Assembly (NCBI RefSeq): GCF_043195105.1
Contig: NZ_JBAFWO010000008.1
Strand: one strand, 5' to 3'
Source: NCEH01 sp002257205
Lineage (GTDB): Bacteria > Pseudomonadota > Alphaproteobacteria > Rhizobiales > Xanthobacteraceae
DNA: 64,000 nucleotides
The stretch's first letter is position 1; each line of letters opens with the position of its first letter. Of this stretch, positions 27,771-35,866 are shown piece after piece. A program made the position numbers and the translations under genes. Under the pieces are notes generated by a model. That model saw only the letters and a list, made by a program, of their open reading frames with translations, was not told the DNA's origin and did not search any database.

Positions 27771-27858
27771 TTGCCACGGGTGGGCCGGTTCGCGAAGGAT
27801 CGGCCCATCCATTCCCGCAAGCCCGCCCCAGAGCAGCGCATCAGCAAGGGACTTGAAA

Positions 27859-30546
27859 GTGCAGGACAAGCCGCGCGCGTCTCCCGATGCCCTCCTCGCC
27901 AAGGCCGCGCGCGAGGGCAAGGGAAAGCTGCGCGTGTTTCTCGGCGCCGCGCCGGGCGTTGGAAAGACCTATGCCATGTGCCAGGCGGCGCGGGCCGCGA
28001 AAGAGGGCGGCACCGACGTTGTGATCGGCATCGTCGAGACCCACGGGCGCCGCGAGACCGAGGCGATCACCGAGGGGCTGGAGACCTTGCCCCGCAAATC
28101 CATCGCCTATCGCGGCCGACTGGTGCCGGAATTCGATCTTGATGCCGCTTTGGCGCGCCGCCCGGCGCTGCTTCTGGTGGACGAATATGCCCACACCAAC
28201 GTCCCGGGCAGCCGCCACCCCAAGCGCTGGCAGGACGTGCGCGACATCCTCGACGCCGGCATCGACGTGTGGACCACGCTCAACATCCAGCATCTGGAGA
28301 GCCTGAACGAGGTGGTGCAGCGCATCTCCGGCGTGCGGGTGCGCGAGACCGTGCCCGATACCGCGCTCCAGGAGGCGGACGAGGTGGTAATGGTGGACCT
28401 GCCGCCCGACGAGCTGCTGAAGCGGCTCGCCGAGGGCAAGATCTACATCCAGGATACGGCCGCGCGGGCGATCGAGAATTTCTTCAAGCCCACCAATCTC
28501 ACCGCTTTGCGCGAGCTCGCCCTGCGCCGGGTGGCGGCGCGGGTGGACAGCGATCTCGTCGAGCATATGCAGGGCGGCGCCATCGAGGGGCCGTGGGCGG
28601 CCGGCGAGCGCATCCTGGTGTGCGTCGGCCCCGACGCCTCGGCCCAGCGGGTGGTGCGCGAGGCCAAGCGCCTTGCCGATCTTGCCGATGCGCCCTGGTT
28701 CGCCATTACCGTGGAGCGCCCCGGCGCCTTGCCGAGCCTCGCCGAGCGCCAGCGCATCCAGGAGGCGCTGCGCCTCGCGGAGAGCCTCGGCGCCGAGACG
28801 CGGGCGCTGGTGGGCAATGATCTGGTGGCCGAGCTGCTGCGTTTCGCGCGGTTCGAGAATGTGACGCAGATCGTGGTGGCGCAGGCGCGCCCCTCGCGCC
28901 TCAACCGCCTGTTCTGGCGTACCCTCGCCGATGCATTGGTGCGCAAGGCGCGGGGCATCGCGGTGCATGTGGTCACTTTCGGCGATGAGAGCGAGGCGGC
29001 GCCGGTCCGCCATGTCCGACCGGCCGCGCCCCATGGCGATACAATCGGCTATGTGGTCGCGGCGGGGTCGGTGGCGCTCGCGACGGTGGCGGGGGAGGGG
29101 CTCACGGACTTGGTGGCGCTGCCCAATGTCTCCATGGTCTATCTGCTGGCGGTGCTGGTGCCGGCGATCCAATTCGGCGTGCGGGCGGCGGTGTTCGCCT
29201 CCCTGCTGTCGGCGCTGACCTATAATTTCTTCTTCATCGACCCGGTCTACACCTTCACCATTGCGCGGCCGCACGAATTGCTGGCCCTGACCATCTTCCT
29301 CATCATTGCAGTGCTGATTTCGGCGGTGGCCGGGCGCTCGCGCGAGCGGGCGGATGCGGCGGCGATCCGCATGCGGGCGGCACGGCGGCTGTACGAATTC
29401 ACCCGCAAGCTCTCCGCTTTGGTGGAGTCCGGCGCGGTGGCGGAGGCGGCGGCCTCCGAGATCCAGACCATTCTCGGCCGCTCCACCGCCATTCTGGTGC
29501 CGCACGGGACGCAGATGACGCTGGCGGCAGCCTGGCCGCCGGAAGACCGGCTCGACACCGCATCCATGAGCGCGGCGCGTTGGGCCCTGGAGCGCAACGA
29601 GCCGGCCGGCGCCGGCACCGGCACCTTGCCGAGCGTGCCCTGGCTGTTCCTGCCGTTGCGCGCCCGCGACACGCAGGTGGGCGTGATCGGTATCGAATGC
29701 GCGGGACCGTCCGGTCCGCTCGATCCGGAATCGGCGGTGCTGCTCGATACGCTCGCGGACCAGACCGCGGTCGCCCTCGACCGCTCGGCACTCGCCGACG
29801 AAATGGCCGGCGTGAAATCGGCGGCGGAAACCGAGCGGGTGCGCAACATCCTGCTGGCCTCCATCAGCCACGATTTCCGCACGCCTTTATCCTCTATCCT
29901 GGGCGCCGCCACCTCGCTGATCGATTACGGCACCCGCATCGCGCCCGAGCAGCGGCGCGACCTGCTCTCGCAAGTGCGCGAGGAGGCCGAGCACCTGGAC
30001 GGCATGGTGCGGAACCTGCTGTCCATGACGCGCCTGGAAGCCGGCGCGCTCGATCTGCGGCGCGACTGGACCGACATCAACGAAGTGATCCACCAGGCGG
30101 TCGCCCTCGCCAAGCGGCGCGGGGCGACCCAATTGTTCGCCGTGGAGAGCGAACAGGACCTGCCGCTGGTGTTCGCGGACCAGATCCTGCTCAACCAGGC
30201 GCTTGCGAACGTGGTGGGCAATGCCGTGCGCTATGCCGGGCCCGGCGCCCATGTGGTGCTCGCCGCGCGGCGCGCTGGCGACCTGCTGGAAATCTCCGTC
30301 ACCGACGACGGTCCCGGCATCGCGCCCGATCTGCTGCCCCATGTGTTCGAGAAATTCGTGCGCGCCGTGCGCGAGGGCGCGGACGGTGGGGAAGGCTCCG
30401 GGCTGGGCCTCGCCATCGCCAAGGGCATCGTCGAGGCCCATGGCGGCAGCGTGCGCGCGGAAAGCCCGGTGGATGGCGACGGGCGCGGCGCGCGGATCAT
30501 TTTTTCGCTTCCCATCGGCGGCGCGCCCGCCGCCGCGGCAATGTGA
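27859..30546 (+). CDS. kdpD: Sensor histidine kinase KdpD
   Basis: 895 residues from GTG 27859, favoured over TTG 27853 because AAGGGA is then seven bases away. Order of domains: N-terminal KdpD ATP-binding part with GAAPGVGKTYAM (about 28-39), a universal-stress-like part, four membrane helices (about residues 395-490), a GAF-like part, then the kinase core with ISHDFRTPLSSILG (phospho-His), NLLSMTRLEAGAL, NVVGNAVRYAGPG and DDGPGIAPD. It senses low K+ or turgor and phosphorylates KdpE. It starts 88 bases after kdpC. Confidence 0.95.
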   Translation: MQDKPRASPDALLAKAAREGKGKLRVFLGAAPGVGKTYAMCQAARAAKEGGTDVVIGIVETHGRRETEAITEGLETLPRKSIAYRGRLVPEFDLDAALARRPALLLVDEYAHTNVPGSRHPKRWQDVRDILDAGIDVWTTLNIQHLESLNEVVQRISGVRVRETVPDTALQEADEVVMVDLPPDELLKRLAEGKIYIQDTAARAIENFFKPTNLTALRELALRRVAARVDSDLVEHMQGGAIEGPWAAGERILVCVGPDASAQRVVREAKRLADLADAPWFAITVERPGALPSLAERQRIQEALRLAESLGAETRALVGNDLVAELLRFARFENVTQIVVAQARPSRLNRLFWRTLADALVRKARGIAVHVVTFGDESEAAPVRHVRPAAPHGDTIGYVVAAGSVALATVAGEGLTDLVALPNVSMVYLLAVLVPAIQFGVRAAVFASLLSALTYNFFFIDPVYTFTIARPHELLALTIFLIIAVLISAVAGRSRERADAAAIRMRAARRLYEFTRKLSALVESGAVAEAAASEIQTILGRSTAILVPHGTQMTLAAAWPPEDRLDTASMSAARWALERNEPAGAGTGTLPSVPWLFLPLRARDTQVGVIGIECAGPSGPLDPESAVLLDTLADQTAVALDRSALADEMAGVKSAAETERVRNILLASISHDFRTPLSSILGAATSLIDYGTRIAPEQRRDLLSQVREEAEHLDGMVRNLLSMTRLEAGALDLRRDWTDINEVIHQAVALAKRRGATQLFAVESEQDLPLVFADQILLNQALANVVGNAVRYAGPGAHVVLAARRAGDLLEISVTDDGPGIAPDLLPHVFEKFVRAVREGADGGEGSGLGLAIAKGIVEAHGGSVRAESPVDGDGRGARIIFSLPIGGAPAAAAM

Positions 30547-30555
30547 GACACCGTC

Positions 30556-31245
30556 ATGAGCCTCGGCAAGATCCTGGTGGTGGACGACGAGCCGGCGATC
30601 CATCGCTTCCTCGCCCCGGCGCTGATGGCGGCCGGTTATGAGGTGGCGGCGGCGGAGGATGGCGGCCGCGCTTTGCGCGAGATCGCCACCCATCCGCCAG
30701 ACGCCGTGGTGCTCGACCTCGGCTTGCCCGACATGGACGGCAAGGATGTGATCCGCCGCCTGCGCGGCTGGTCGCAGGTGCCGGTGATCGTGCTGTCGGC
30801 GCGCGACCGCGAGGCGGAGAAGATCGAGGCTTTGGATCTCGGCGCCGATGATTTCGTCAATAAGCCGTTCGGCATTGGCGAATTGATGGCGCGCATTCGC
30901 GCCGCCCTGCGCCATCGCGCCGGCGATGTCTCGGAAGATCCGATTCTGCGCGTGGGTCCGATCGAGATCGACCGTCCACGCCATCGCGTCACCCGCGACG
31001 GGGAGGAGGTAAAGCTGACGCCGAAGGAGTTCGATCTTCTGGTGTTTCTCGCGCGCCATGAGGGCAAGGTGGTGACGCACCACCAATTGCTTACCACCGT
31101 ATGGGGGCCGGCCCATGGGCAGGATACCCAATATCTGCGGGTCTATGTGGGGCAGCTGCGCCAGAAGCTGGAACTGGACCCGAGCGCGCCCGCGCTCATT
31201 CTCACCGAGCCGGGCATCGGCTATCGCGCCGGCGCCATGGGGTGA
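30556..31245 (+). CDS. kdpE: Response regulator KdpE
   Basis: 229 residues. Receiver domain with acidic pocket VVDDEPAI, phospho-Asp in VVLDLGLPDMDG and switch Lys in NKPFGIGEL; C-terminal OmpR-type winged helix with LTPKEFDLLVFLARHEGKVV and VYVGQLRQKLE. It activates kdp. It starts 9 bases after kdpD. A hairpin with stem GCCCGTC/GACGGGC (31296-31319) lies after the stop without a T-run. Confidence 0.96.
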   Translation: MSLGKILVVDDEPAIHRFLAPALMAAGYEVAAAEDGGRALREIATHPPDAVVLDLGLPDMDGKDVIRRLRGWSQVPVIVLSARDREAEKIEALDLGADDFVNKPFGIGELMARIRAALRHRAGDVSEDPILRVGPIEIDRPRHRVTRDGEEVKLTPKEFDLLVFLARHEGKVVTHHQLLTTVWGPAHGQDTQYLRVYVGQLRQKLELDPSAPALILTEPGIGYRAGAMG

Positions 31246-31343
31246 CGGGGCTGAAGGGTGAGGGGGCGACTGTTCCGCCTTAAGGCCGAGCGGTTGCCCG
31301 TCGCGTCGCCGTGACGGGCGCTGTCGCAGGAGGGGCCGCGCGC

Positions 31344-31616
31344 TCAGGCGGCGTGCGAATAGGCCCCGAACCGATGCTCCGAAAGCCCGAACGCCTGCGA
31401 CCAGGTTTCGAACGCGACCCAGGCGCGGGCCCGCATTTCCGGCGTGCGGGCGTGCTCCATCTGGGCCAGGAGCATTTCGGCATATTCTCCCACTTCGTCC
31501 GCCTCATGGGCGTGCAGGAAGCCGATGGCATCCTCCAGGCCGCGGACATGGTGGTCTTCCCCGCCAATGAAAATACGCAGCGGACGCAACACGTTACTTG
31601 GGGATTGTGTTTGCAT
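31344..31616 (-). CDS. Small conserved hypothetical protein (possible DUF982 type)
   Basis: 90 residues from ATG 31616 with GGAGGG seven bases upstream. The pattern PLRIFIGGEDHHVRGLEDAI, followed by a helical stretch and RARAWVAFETWSQA, resembles the short DUF982 proteins common in Rhizobiales, though I am not certain of the family. It is convergent with kdpE and the last host gene before the prophage; 270 bases of non-coding, AT-richer sequence separate it from the attachment site. Confidence 0.65.
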   Translation of the reverse strand: MQTQSPSNVLRPLRIFIGGEDHHVRGLEDAIGFLHAHEADEVGEYAEMLLAQMEHARTPEMRARAWVAFETWSQAFGLSEHRFGAYSHAA

Positions 31617-31888
31617 CTTATTCCCTCCAAGGTCGCGCTTTGCCGTTCCCCTGCCGCCCAATGCCCGCCGCTCGCGCGCAAGCGCGAAGCGGAATCTGGC
31701 CAGCAAAGGAGTGCGTGCCCACAGGTATCGCGCCTATGGGACAACACGGCTTAAACGCGCGTGTGATCCTTAGGTTCCACCCGCGAGGAAGAAAATTCAA
31801 ACGCAATTTCAAACAAAAGATGGTGCGCTGCGATGCCGCCGGAGCGCGGTAGGGCCTACCGGGCGGGGCGATCGGTGAAGCGAAAAAC

Positions 31889-31933
31889 TGGTGGGCCCGG
31901 CAGGACTCGAACCTGCAACCAGACCGTTATGAG
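31889..31933 (-). other. attL: displaced 3' half of a CAT-anticodon tRNA
   Basis: Read on the minus strand this is the anticodon loop CTCATAA, the 3' anticodon stem CGGTC, a full T-arm (GCAGG, TTCGAGT, CCTGC), acceptor strand CGGGCCC, A73 and CCA. The 5' half of the tRNA is not next to it. This is what a tyrosine integrase leaves when it enters a tRNA: the host 3' part stays at one end and the phage copy restores the gene at the other, here beyond 64,000. Met or lysidine-Ile identity cannot be told from this half. Confidence 0.85.
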
Positions 31934-32057
31934 CTTTCTTCGTGTCTTGGAAAGTGGCGCCGTTATTGGGAAAGACCTGTCCGCAAAAGGCTCAATTTGA
32001 CCGAGAAACCCATTACCGGCCCCAATGACCATGTTCATCGAACCGGCAAGCAAACCG

Positions 32058-33080
32058 TCATTTCGCAGACACCTGCCGTGGTTTGACGAAATCGAGCGAC
32101 GCGGCGGCCTTCTGGAGATGCCTCGGAGAAAAGCGGGCGTAGACGCGCCGGGTGATCCTGCTGTCTTCGTGTCCGAGATATTGCGCGATCTCCTCAATAT
32201 CCACGCCATCCTCCGCCATCCAAACGGCGGCGGTGTGGCGCAGCACGTGCGGCGTCACAGCCTCAAGTCCCGCGGATTCCACAGCCGCTCCAAAGCCGGT
32301 CTTAATCGACGCAATCGGCTCTCCGTTCCACTCGATCACGTGGGTGGTCAGGGCTCCCTTTTTCGCCTCTTGGAGCGCTGCCATCAGGGTGCCGTTGATC
32401 GGCACCGTGGCGCGTCCTTTTCGGGTCATGGAGTCCGGGAGAGCGAGGCGAATCTGTTCGCGCTCCAGATCAACGCGATCCCATGTCAAGTCCAGCACCG
32501 CGCCGACGCGCGCCGCGGTCGTGAGCATGAGGATGATGGCGAGGCGGATATGGGGGGCGCTTGCCGCTTCAAGCAGCTTGCCGGCCTCCGCGCGGGTCAG
32601 ATAGCGCTCTCTCGGCTTCGGCTTTGACGGGCGCTCGATCCGGGGGGCATATTCGATCAGCTTGCTATCGGCGGCCCATACGAGGACCGTGCGCAGATGG
32701 CCGAGCTCGGTCCAGATGGTGCCGTCTGCTGTCGCCCCGCGCTTTCCGGTAACGCGCCGCTTGGCGGTGTAGCTGCGGCAGAGGTCTATCGTGATGTGCT
32801 TCGGCTCCAGGTGGCCGAAGGTCGGCTTTAAAAAAGGCCACTCGAAGCCCATGGACCGCACCACGCGCCGGCCCTCTTTTTCCTTCAGATAAGCGCGCCA
32901 CAACTCTTCGACGGTCACGCCGTCGCGCCGGCTGAGGCCTAGGACGAAATCTGCTTTTGTGCGCTCTGCCTCTTGGCGAGTGCCCGCGTCAAGGCGGTAT
33001 CGCTTTCGCTTCCCGTCTTCCCACCAGGAGACGACCCACCGGCCGTTGAGCCGTCCGAGCTTGTATTCTGGGTCTTGCAT
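32058..33080 (-). CDS. int: Phage tyrosine recombinase / integrase
   Basis: 340 residues. An N-terminal AP2-like arm-binding part (YKLGRLNGRWVVSWWEDG), a SAM-like core-binding domain, and a catalytic domain with Arg in TTAARVGAVLDLTW, HVLRHTAAVW (His and Arg), LGHEDSRITRRVYARFS (His and nucleophile Tyr). It integrates and, with excisionase, excises the phage at the adjacent tRNA site. It lies 124 bases from attL and overlaps the excisionase frame by about 140 bases, so the two are co-transcribed as the end of the leftward early operon. Confidence 0.95.
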   Translation of the reverse strand: MQDPEYKLGRLNGRWVVSWWEDGKRKRYRLDAGTRQEAERTKADFVLGLSRRDGVTVEELWRAYLKEKEGRRVVRSMGFEWPFLKPTFGHLEPKHITIDLCRSYTAKRRVTGKRGATADGTIWTELGHLRTVLVWAADSKLIEYAPRIERPSKPKPRERYLTRAEAGKLLEAASAPHIRLAIILMLTTAARVGAVLDLTWDRVDLEREQIRLALPDSMTRKGRATVPINGTLMAALQEAKKGALTTHVIEWNGEPIASIKTGFGAAVESAGLEAVTPHVLRHTAAVWMAEDGVDIEEIAQYLGHEDSRITRRVYARFSPRHLQKAAASLDFVKPRQVSAK

Positions 33081-33274
33081 CGCTCGTATTCCTCCACGGC
33101 AGAGGCGGGGATCCTAAGGAGCCGGCCGCCCAGGCGGAAGTGCCCTAGTGCGCCATCCCGGATCAAATTGCGAACGTGCTTTTCCGAGCATCCCCAGCGC
33201 GCCGCCACCTGCTGCGGGCGCATGGGCCGGTCTGTGAGGATCGTTTCTGCCGTGAGGCAGTGGGTGCCCACCAT
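32939..33274 (-). CDS. xis: Excisionase-like helix-turn-helix protein
   Basis: 111 residues from ATG 33274 with GGAGGG eight bases upstream. The core MRPQQVAARWGCSEKHVRNL then RLGGRLLRIPASAVEEYERC is the MerR/excisionase-type winged helix (HTH_17). The Ser/Gly-rich tail runs into the integrase start in another frame. Position right before int fits a recombination directionality factor. Confidence 0.85.
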   Translation of the reverse strand: MVGTHCLTAETILTDRPMRPQQVAARWGCSEKHVRNLIRDGALGHFRLGGRLLRIPASAVEEYERCKTQNTSSDGSTAGGSSPGGKTGSESDTALTRALAKRQSAQKQISS

Positions 33275-33278
33275 GCCT

Positions 33279-33557
33279 TTAGCCCTCCGCCGTGCCGTAT
33301 TTGGGAACAATCAGCCAGTCTCCTGGCATATTGTCATCAGGTTCCAAGCGCCACTTGTCGTCGCCCGCGAATGAAGCGCGAAGATCCACAGGGCATAGGC
33401 ACACATGCTTCAGCCGAGCGAGACACCCTTCTCGCGCCTCCGGAGGGGCGGCATAATCGCCGAGAAGGACAATAGCCTCGTCCGGGATGAACGATTCCAG
33501 ATCCCTGATGCTCGTCACCTCTTGCTGCATGGCTTCGCAATACATTGTCGTGCACAT
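33279..33557 (-). CDS. Phage early protein, unknown
   Basis: 92 residues with Cys-containing start (MCTTMYCEAM) and a HVCLCPVD pair in the middle. The middle also carries DEAIVLLGDYAAPPEAREG, and the end reads MPGDWLIVPKYGTAEG. No family is recognised. It is 4 bases from both neighbours in the leftward operon. Confidence 0.65.
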   Translation of the reverse strand: MCTTMYCEAMQQEVTSIRDLESFIPDEAIVLLGDYAAPPEAREGCLARLKHVCLCPVDLRASFAGDDKWRLEPDDNMPGDWLIVPKYGTAEG

Positions 33558-33561
33558 GCCC

Positions 33562-33768
33562 TCAGCCCTCCTCGCCAGTTCGCCGCGCATCTACGGCCTC
33601 GGCATTCTCCGGCGCGTGCACGGGGCAGCCAACTGTGAAAACGAAGAGCCCATCCCGCCCACGCCAGCCCTGCCCATGGTGGTTGTCGATCATCGGACAA
33701 ACGCCCCCCATAGCCTGGGCAAGCTCGGAGCCTGGGTTCGGTGGGAGGATGTGTTGATCACTTTTCAT
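33562..33768 (-). CDS. Phage early protein, unknown
   Basis: 68 residues from ATG 33768 (a TTG at 33774 is also in frame). The sequence ELAQAMGGVCPMIDNHHGQG and DGLFVFTVGCPVHAP is compact and not low complexity, which favours a real gene. It overlaps the stop of the preceding gene by 11 bases. Confidence 0.55.
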   Translation of the reverse strand: MKSDQHILPPNPGSELAQAMGGVCPMIDNHHGQGWRGRDGLFVFTVGCPVHAPENAEAVDARRTGEEG

Positions 33769-34108
33769 CGTCAATCACCGTTCGGAAGAAGCGTTTCAAC
33801 TTTTCAATTTCAGGAGTATCGTAAAGCCTGTTACGATGACCGCATTTAGGGCATATGAAGTTTCCTTCCCCCATACGGGTATCGCCGTCTCCGGAATGGT
33901 CGTAATACGTCTGCCTGAATTCTGTATCCTTGATAAAGCTTAACTCTCCGCATCCTCTTCCGTGCACATTCCCCGTACATGTGAGGAGCGTGTTTTCAAT
34001 TTGCCTATGACGCGCCTCTCCGTTCCTTATAAGGACTTCGTTAGCTGCGGAAACTTCCGCTTCAGACGGCCCTCCCAGCGGCGGCTGGAAATAAGCGATC
34101 GGGCTCAT
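33758..34108 (-). CDS. Phage early protein with zinc-ribbon-like cysteines
   Basis: 116 residues. A pair CTGNVHGRGC and a second knuckle FICPKCGHRNRLYD form a four-Cys zinc-ribbon-like site. AAGGAG lies eight bases before ATG 34108, which overlaps the preceding stop (TAATG). Possibly a nucleic-acid or protein-binding accessory factor; no further assignment. Confidence 0.65.
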   Translation of the reverse strand: MSPIAYFQPPLGGPSEAEVSAANEVLIRNGEARHRQIENTLLTCTGNVHGRGCGELSFIKDTEFRQTYYDHSGDGDTRMGEGNFICPKCGHRNRLYDTPEIEKLKRFFRTVIDDEK

Positions 34109-34635
34109 TACGCCGGCTCCTTGTGCTTCTCGAAATAGGCGCGGAAATCCGCACCGCACCACGTGATATCGTGGTCGCTGTCGCACTCGTTGCAGTCAGT
34201 CCGGCACGCCCGCCCCTTGAGGAGCGCCTCGGCTTCCTTAAGCCGCGTGGTAAGGTCTCCGACCGTTCCACCAAGATCCGCAATGTCCATGGCGCGGGCG
34301 GCATTCCATGCGGTGAGCGCATCGATGCGGGCGGATGTCGCGATCAATGCGTCAATCGGGGACCCGGTCCAGACGCCGTCTTCGCTAAGATTGGGCGATA
34401 CATTTTCGACGATAGCGGTGGAGATTTCGTCAGCACGCTTTTCCGCGGCCTCAGCGCGGAAGATGTGGTCCTTCAAGGTGCGAAGCCACTCGCGCCGCAT
34501 CGCCTCGATCTCGTCTGCCGCTTCCAGCATCATCGCCCACGCCCCATTCGGTGCGACAGGATTCCCGTCTGCATCCCGAGACAGACCCCCGCGATTGGTG
34601 ATGTGCGCTCGCATGCGCTCTACGATGTCGGTCAT
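34108..34635 (-). CDS. Phage early protein, unknown, with coiled helix
   Basis: 175 residues beginning MTDIVERMRAHIT. A long helix in the first half (AADEIEAMRREWLRTLKDHI) leads to a helical middle and a Cys cluster at the end (RACRTDCNECDSDHDITWCG). Such proteins are common in phage early operons and have no known role. Confidence 0.65.
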   Translation of the reverse strand: MTDIVERMRAHITNRGGLSRDADGNPVAPNGAWAMMLEAADEIEAMRREWLRTLKDHIFRAEAAEKRADEISTAIVENVSPNLSEDGVWTGSPIDALIATSARIDALTAWNAARAMDIADLGGTVGDLTTRLKEAEALLKGRACRTDCNECDSDHDITWCGADFRAYFEKHKEPA

Positions 34636-34838
34636 TGCTTCTGCCCTTCCTTGCCGGGGCCGCTTTCAGACACGCGTCGCAGCCGGCCGGCTGCATCGTC
34701 GAATTCGGCCCATGCGCCAGATGACGGATGGTCCACGCGCCAAAGGCCATCTCCCATATGCCAGTGCTTGAGGTCGCCCTTGACGCCAAAATATCGGCGG
34801 AATGCCTGGGTTAATCGATCGTTTACCGTCCCGCGCAT
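34632..34838 (-). CDS. Phage early protein, unknown
   Basis: 68 residues (ATG 34838, GTG 34841 also possible). Contains KHWHMGDGLWRVDHPSSGAW and ends SGPGKEGQKQ, where the end codons contain the AAGGAAGG ribosome site of the next gene. ATGA overlaps on both sides. Confidence 0.6.
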   Translation of the reverse strand: MRGTVNDRLTQAFRRYFGVKGDLKHWHMGDGLWRVDHPSSGAWAEFDDAAGRLRRVSESGPGKEGQKQ

Positions 34839-34990
34839 CACTTCTGTCCTTCCTTAAGAGCGCGAAGATGGGACTCCCATTCACATCGCGTCGGCATCAT
34901 GCTCTGAAGCATCGACCGATCAGGTTCCGGGCAAACCTTCCACCCCAGCCAGGACAGCTTTTTGAATATCCACCAGCGGATAGGTCTCAT
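34838..34990 (-). CDS. Small Trp-rich phage protein, unknown
   Basis: 50 residues, MRPIRWWIFKKLSWLGWKV then CPEPDRSM and a charged end LRALKEGQK. The N-terminus has five Trp with basic residues, so it may associate with a membrane. It was found by reading between two coupled genes; it overlaps both (ATGA at 34987-34990 and the shared 34838-34840). Confidence 0.65.
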   Translation of the reverse strand: MRPIRWWIFKKLSWLGWKVCPEPDRSMLQSMMPTRCEWESHLRALKEGQK

Positions 34991-35256
34991 GATTTTTGCC
35001 CTTCCTTGAGTTCGGCGGCGCGCGCGTCGGCGGCGGCAAAATAAGCGGCGCGATGCTTGAGTAATTCTCCCTTTAGTTCATCTGCCTTGGCATCATTTTG
35101 CGCCGCCCGGTTGGCAATAACCCAAACGGCATTCGCTACGGCGTAGTATCGAGGCGCGGGCATATGGCAGGAGCAGAATCCCACCATCTCGTCGATGACA
35201 TCAAGCATCTCAAAGAGTTCGTCTTTCGGGAGACGGGCGCATTCAATTTCGTCCAT
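34987..35256 (-). CDS. Phage early protein, unknown
   Basis: 89 residues from ATG 35256, just after the stop of the macro-like gene. MDEIECARLPKDELFEML, a short aromatic stretch (PAPRYYAVANAVWVIANRAA) and a Lys/Ala-rich end ELKEGQKS. No family is recognised. Confidence 0.65.
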   Translation of the reverse strand: MDEIECARLPKDELFEMLDVIDEMVGFCSCHMPAPRYYAVANAVWVIANRAAQNDAKADELKGELLKHRAAYFAAADARAAELKEGQKS

Positions 35257-35257
35257 C

Positions 35258-35644
35258 TCACTCCCCTCCCTGCTTGAGGGCGGCGCGGCCGGAAAGCACC
35301 GCCTTGAATTCATCTGGAAGCGTGCAGTTTTCGGGCGCGTCGCGGAACATGGGCGCGATATCTTCGTGTCGATATCCGGCGAGTCCGCATCCGATCGGAG
35401 TAACCTGAAACGTTAAGTCCGGACGGCGACGGGCGAATTCAAGAAAGGTCCGCACGCTGCGGTCTATTGCCGAAAGGCTGCGGGTTTTCAGCGCTCCGTC
35501 TTTCGTAGGGATACCGTAGCTGTGCCCTTGCAGTCCTTCCCCTTGCCCGTAGACAGCGCCCCGGTTCTGCCGCGCCCATAGCGCCGCGCCCGCGCCGTGG
35601 CGACCGGCTAGGTTCGAGCCGAAGACGAAAATAGGGGCGTTCAT
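35258..35644 (-). CDS. Macro-domain-like phage protein (A1S_2505 type)
   Basis: 128 residues. FVFGSNLAGRHGAGAALWA and VTPIGCGLAGYRHEDIAPMF are the ligand loops of a small macro-like fold found in phage-borne proteins of this type. Macro domains bind ADP-ribose or related nucleotides, so a role against NAD-based host defence or in ADP-ribose clearing is possible, but not shown by sequence. It ends ALKQGGE, carrying the ribosome site of the next gene. Confidence 0.78.
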   Translation of the reverse strand: MNAPIFVFGSNLAGRHGAGAALWARQNRGAVYGQGEGLQGHSYGIPTKDGALKTRSLSAIDRSVRTFLEFARRRPDLTFQVTPIGCGLAGYRHEDIAPMFRDAPENCTLPDEFKAVLSGRAALKQGGE

Positions 35645-35647
35645 CTC

Positions 35648-35863
35648 TCACTCCTCCCCTTTGGGAGGGGCCGGCGCCCATTGATCAGGCTGGTGAAAGA
35701 TCCTCCAGGCGTATGGTTCGATGAACAGTTCCGAGCATACCCAGGCGCCATTGATGAAGACGCCGGTAGCCCCATGATCGAGACATCCCGCACGTCTGAC
35801 GCGAACCCTCGTGCCGTCGCGCGGCGCGGTATCGATCGGCTGAAAGTCTTGCTCTTGCGCCAT
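35648..35863 (-). CDS. Small DUF551-like phage protein
   Basis: 71 residues: FQPIDTAPRDGTRVRVR at the start, then GVFINGAWVCSELF, and PDQWAPAPPKGEE at the end. This is the pattern of short phage proteins of DUF551 type (PIxTAPRDG ... WxPxP). Function unknown. A similar PIxNARKDGTPIW motif occurs inside the gene at 38446-38934. Confidence 0.7.
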   Translation of the reverse strand: MAQEQDFQPIDTAPRDGTRVRVRRAGCLDHGATGVFINGAWVCSELFIEPYAWRIFHQPDQWAPAPPKGEE

Positions 35864-35866
35864 CTC

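Noticed and set aside
31296..31319. Rho-independent terminator after kdpE
   Set aside because: A 7-bp hairpin is present but no T-run follows on either strand; left as a mere hairpin.
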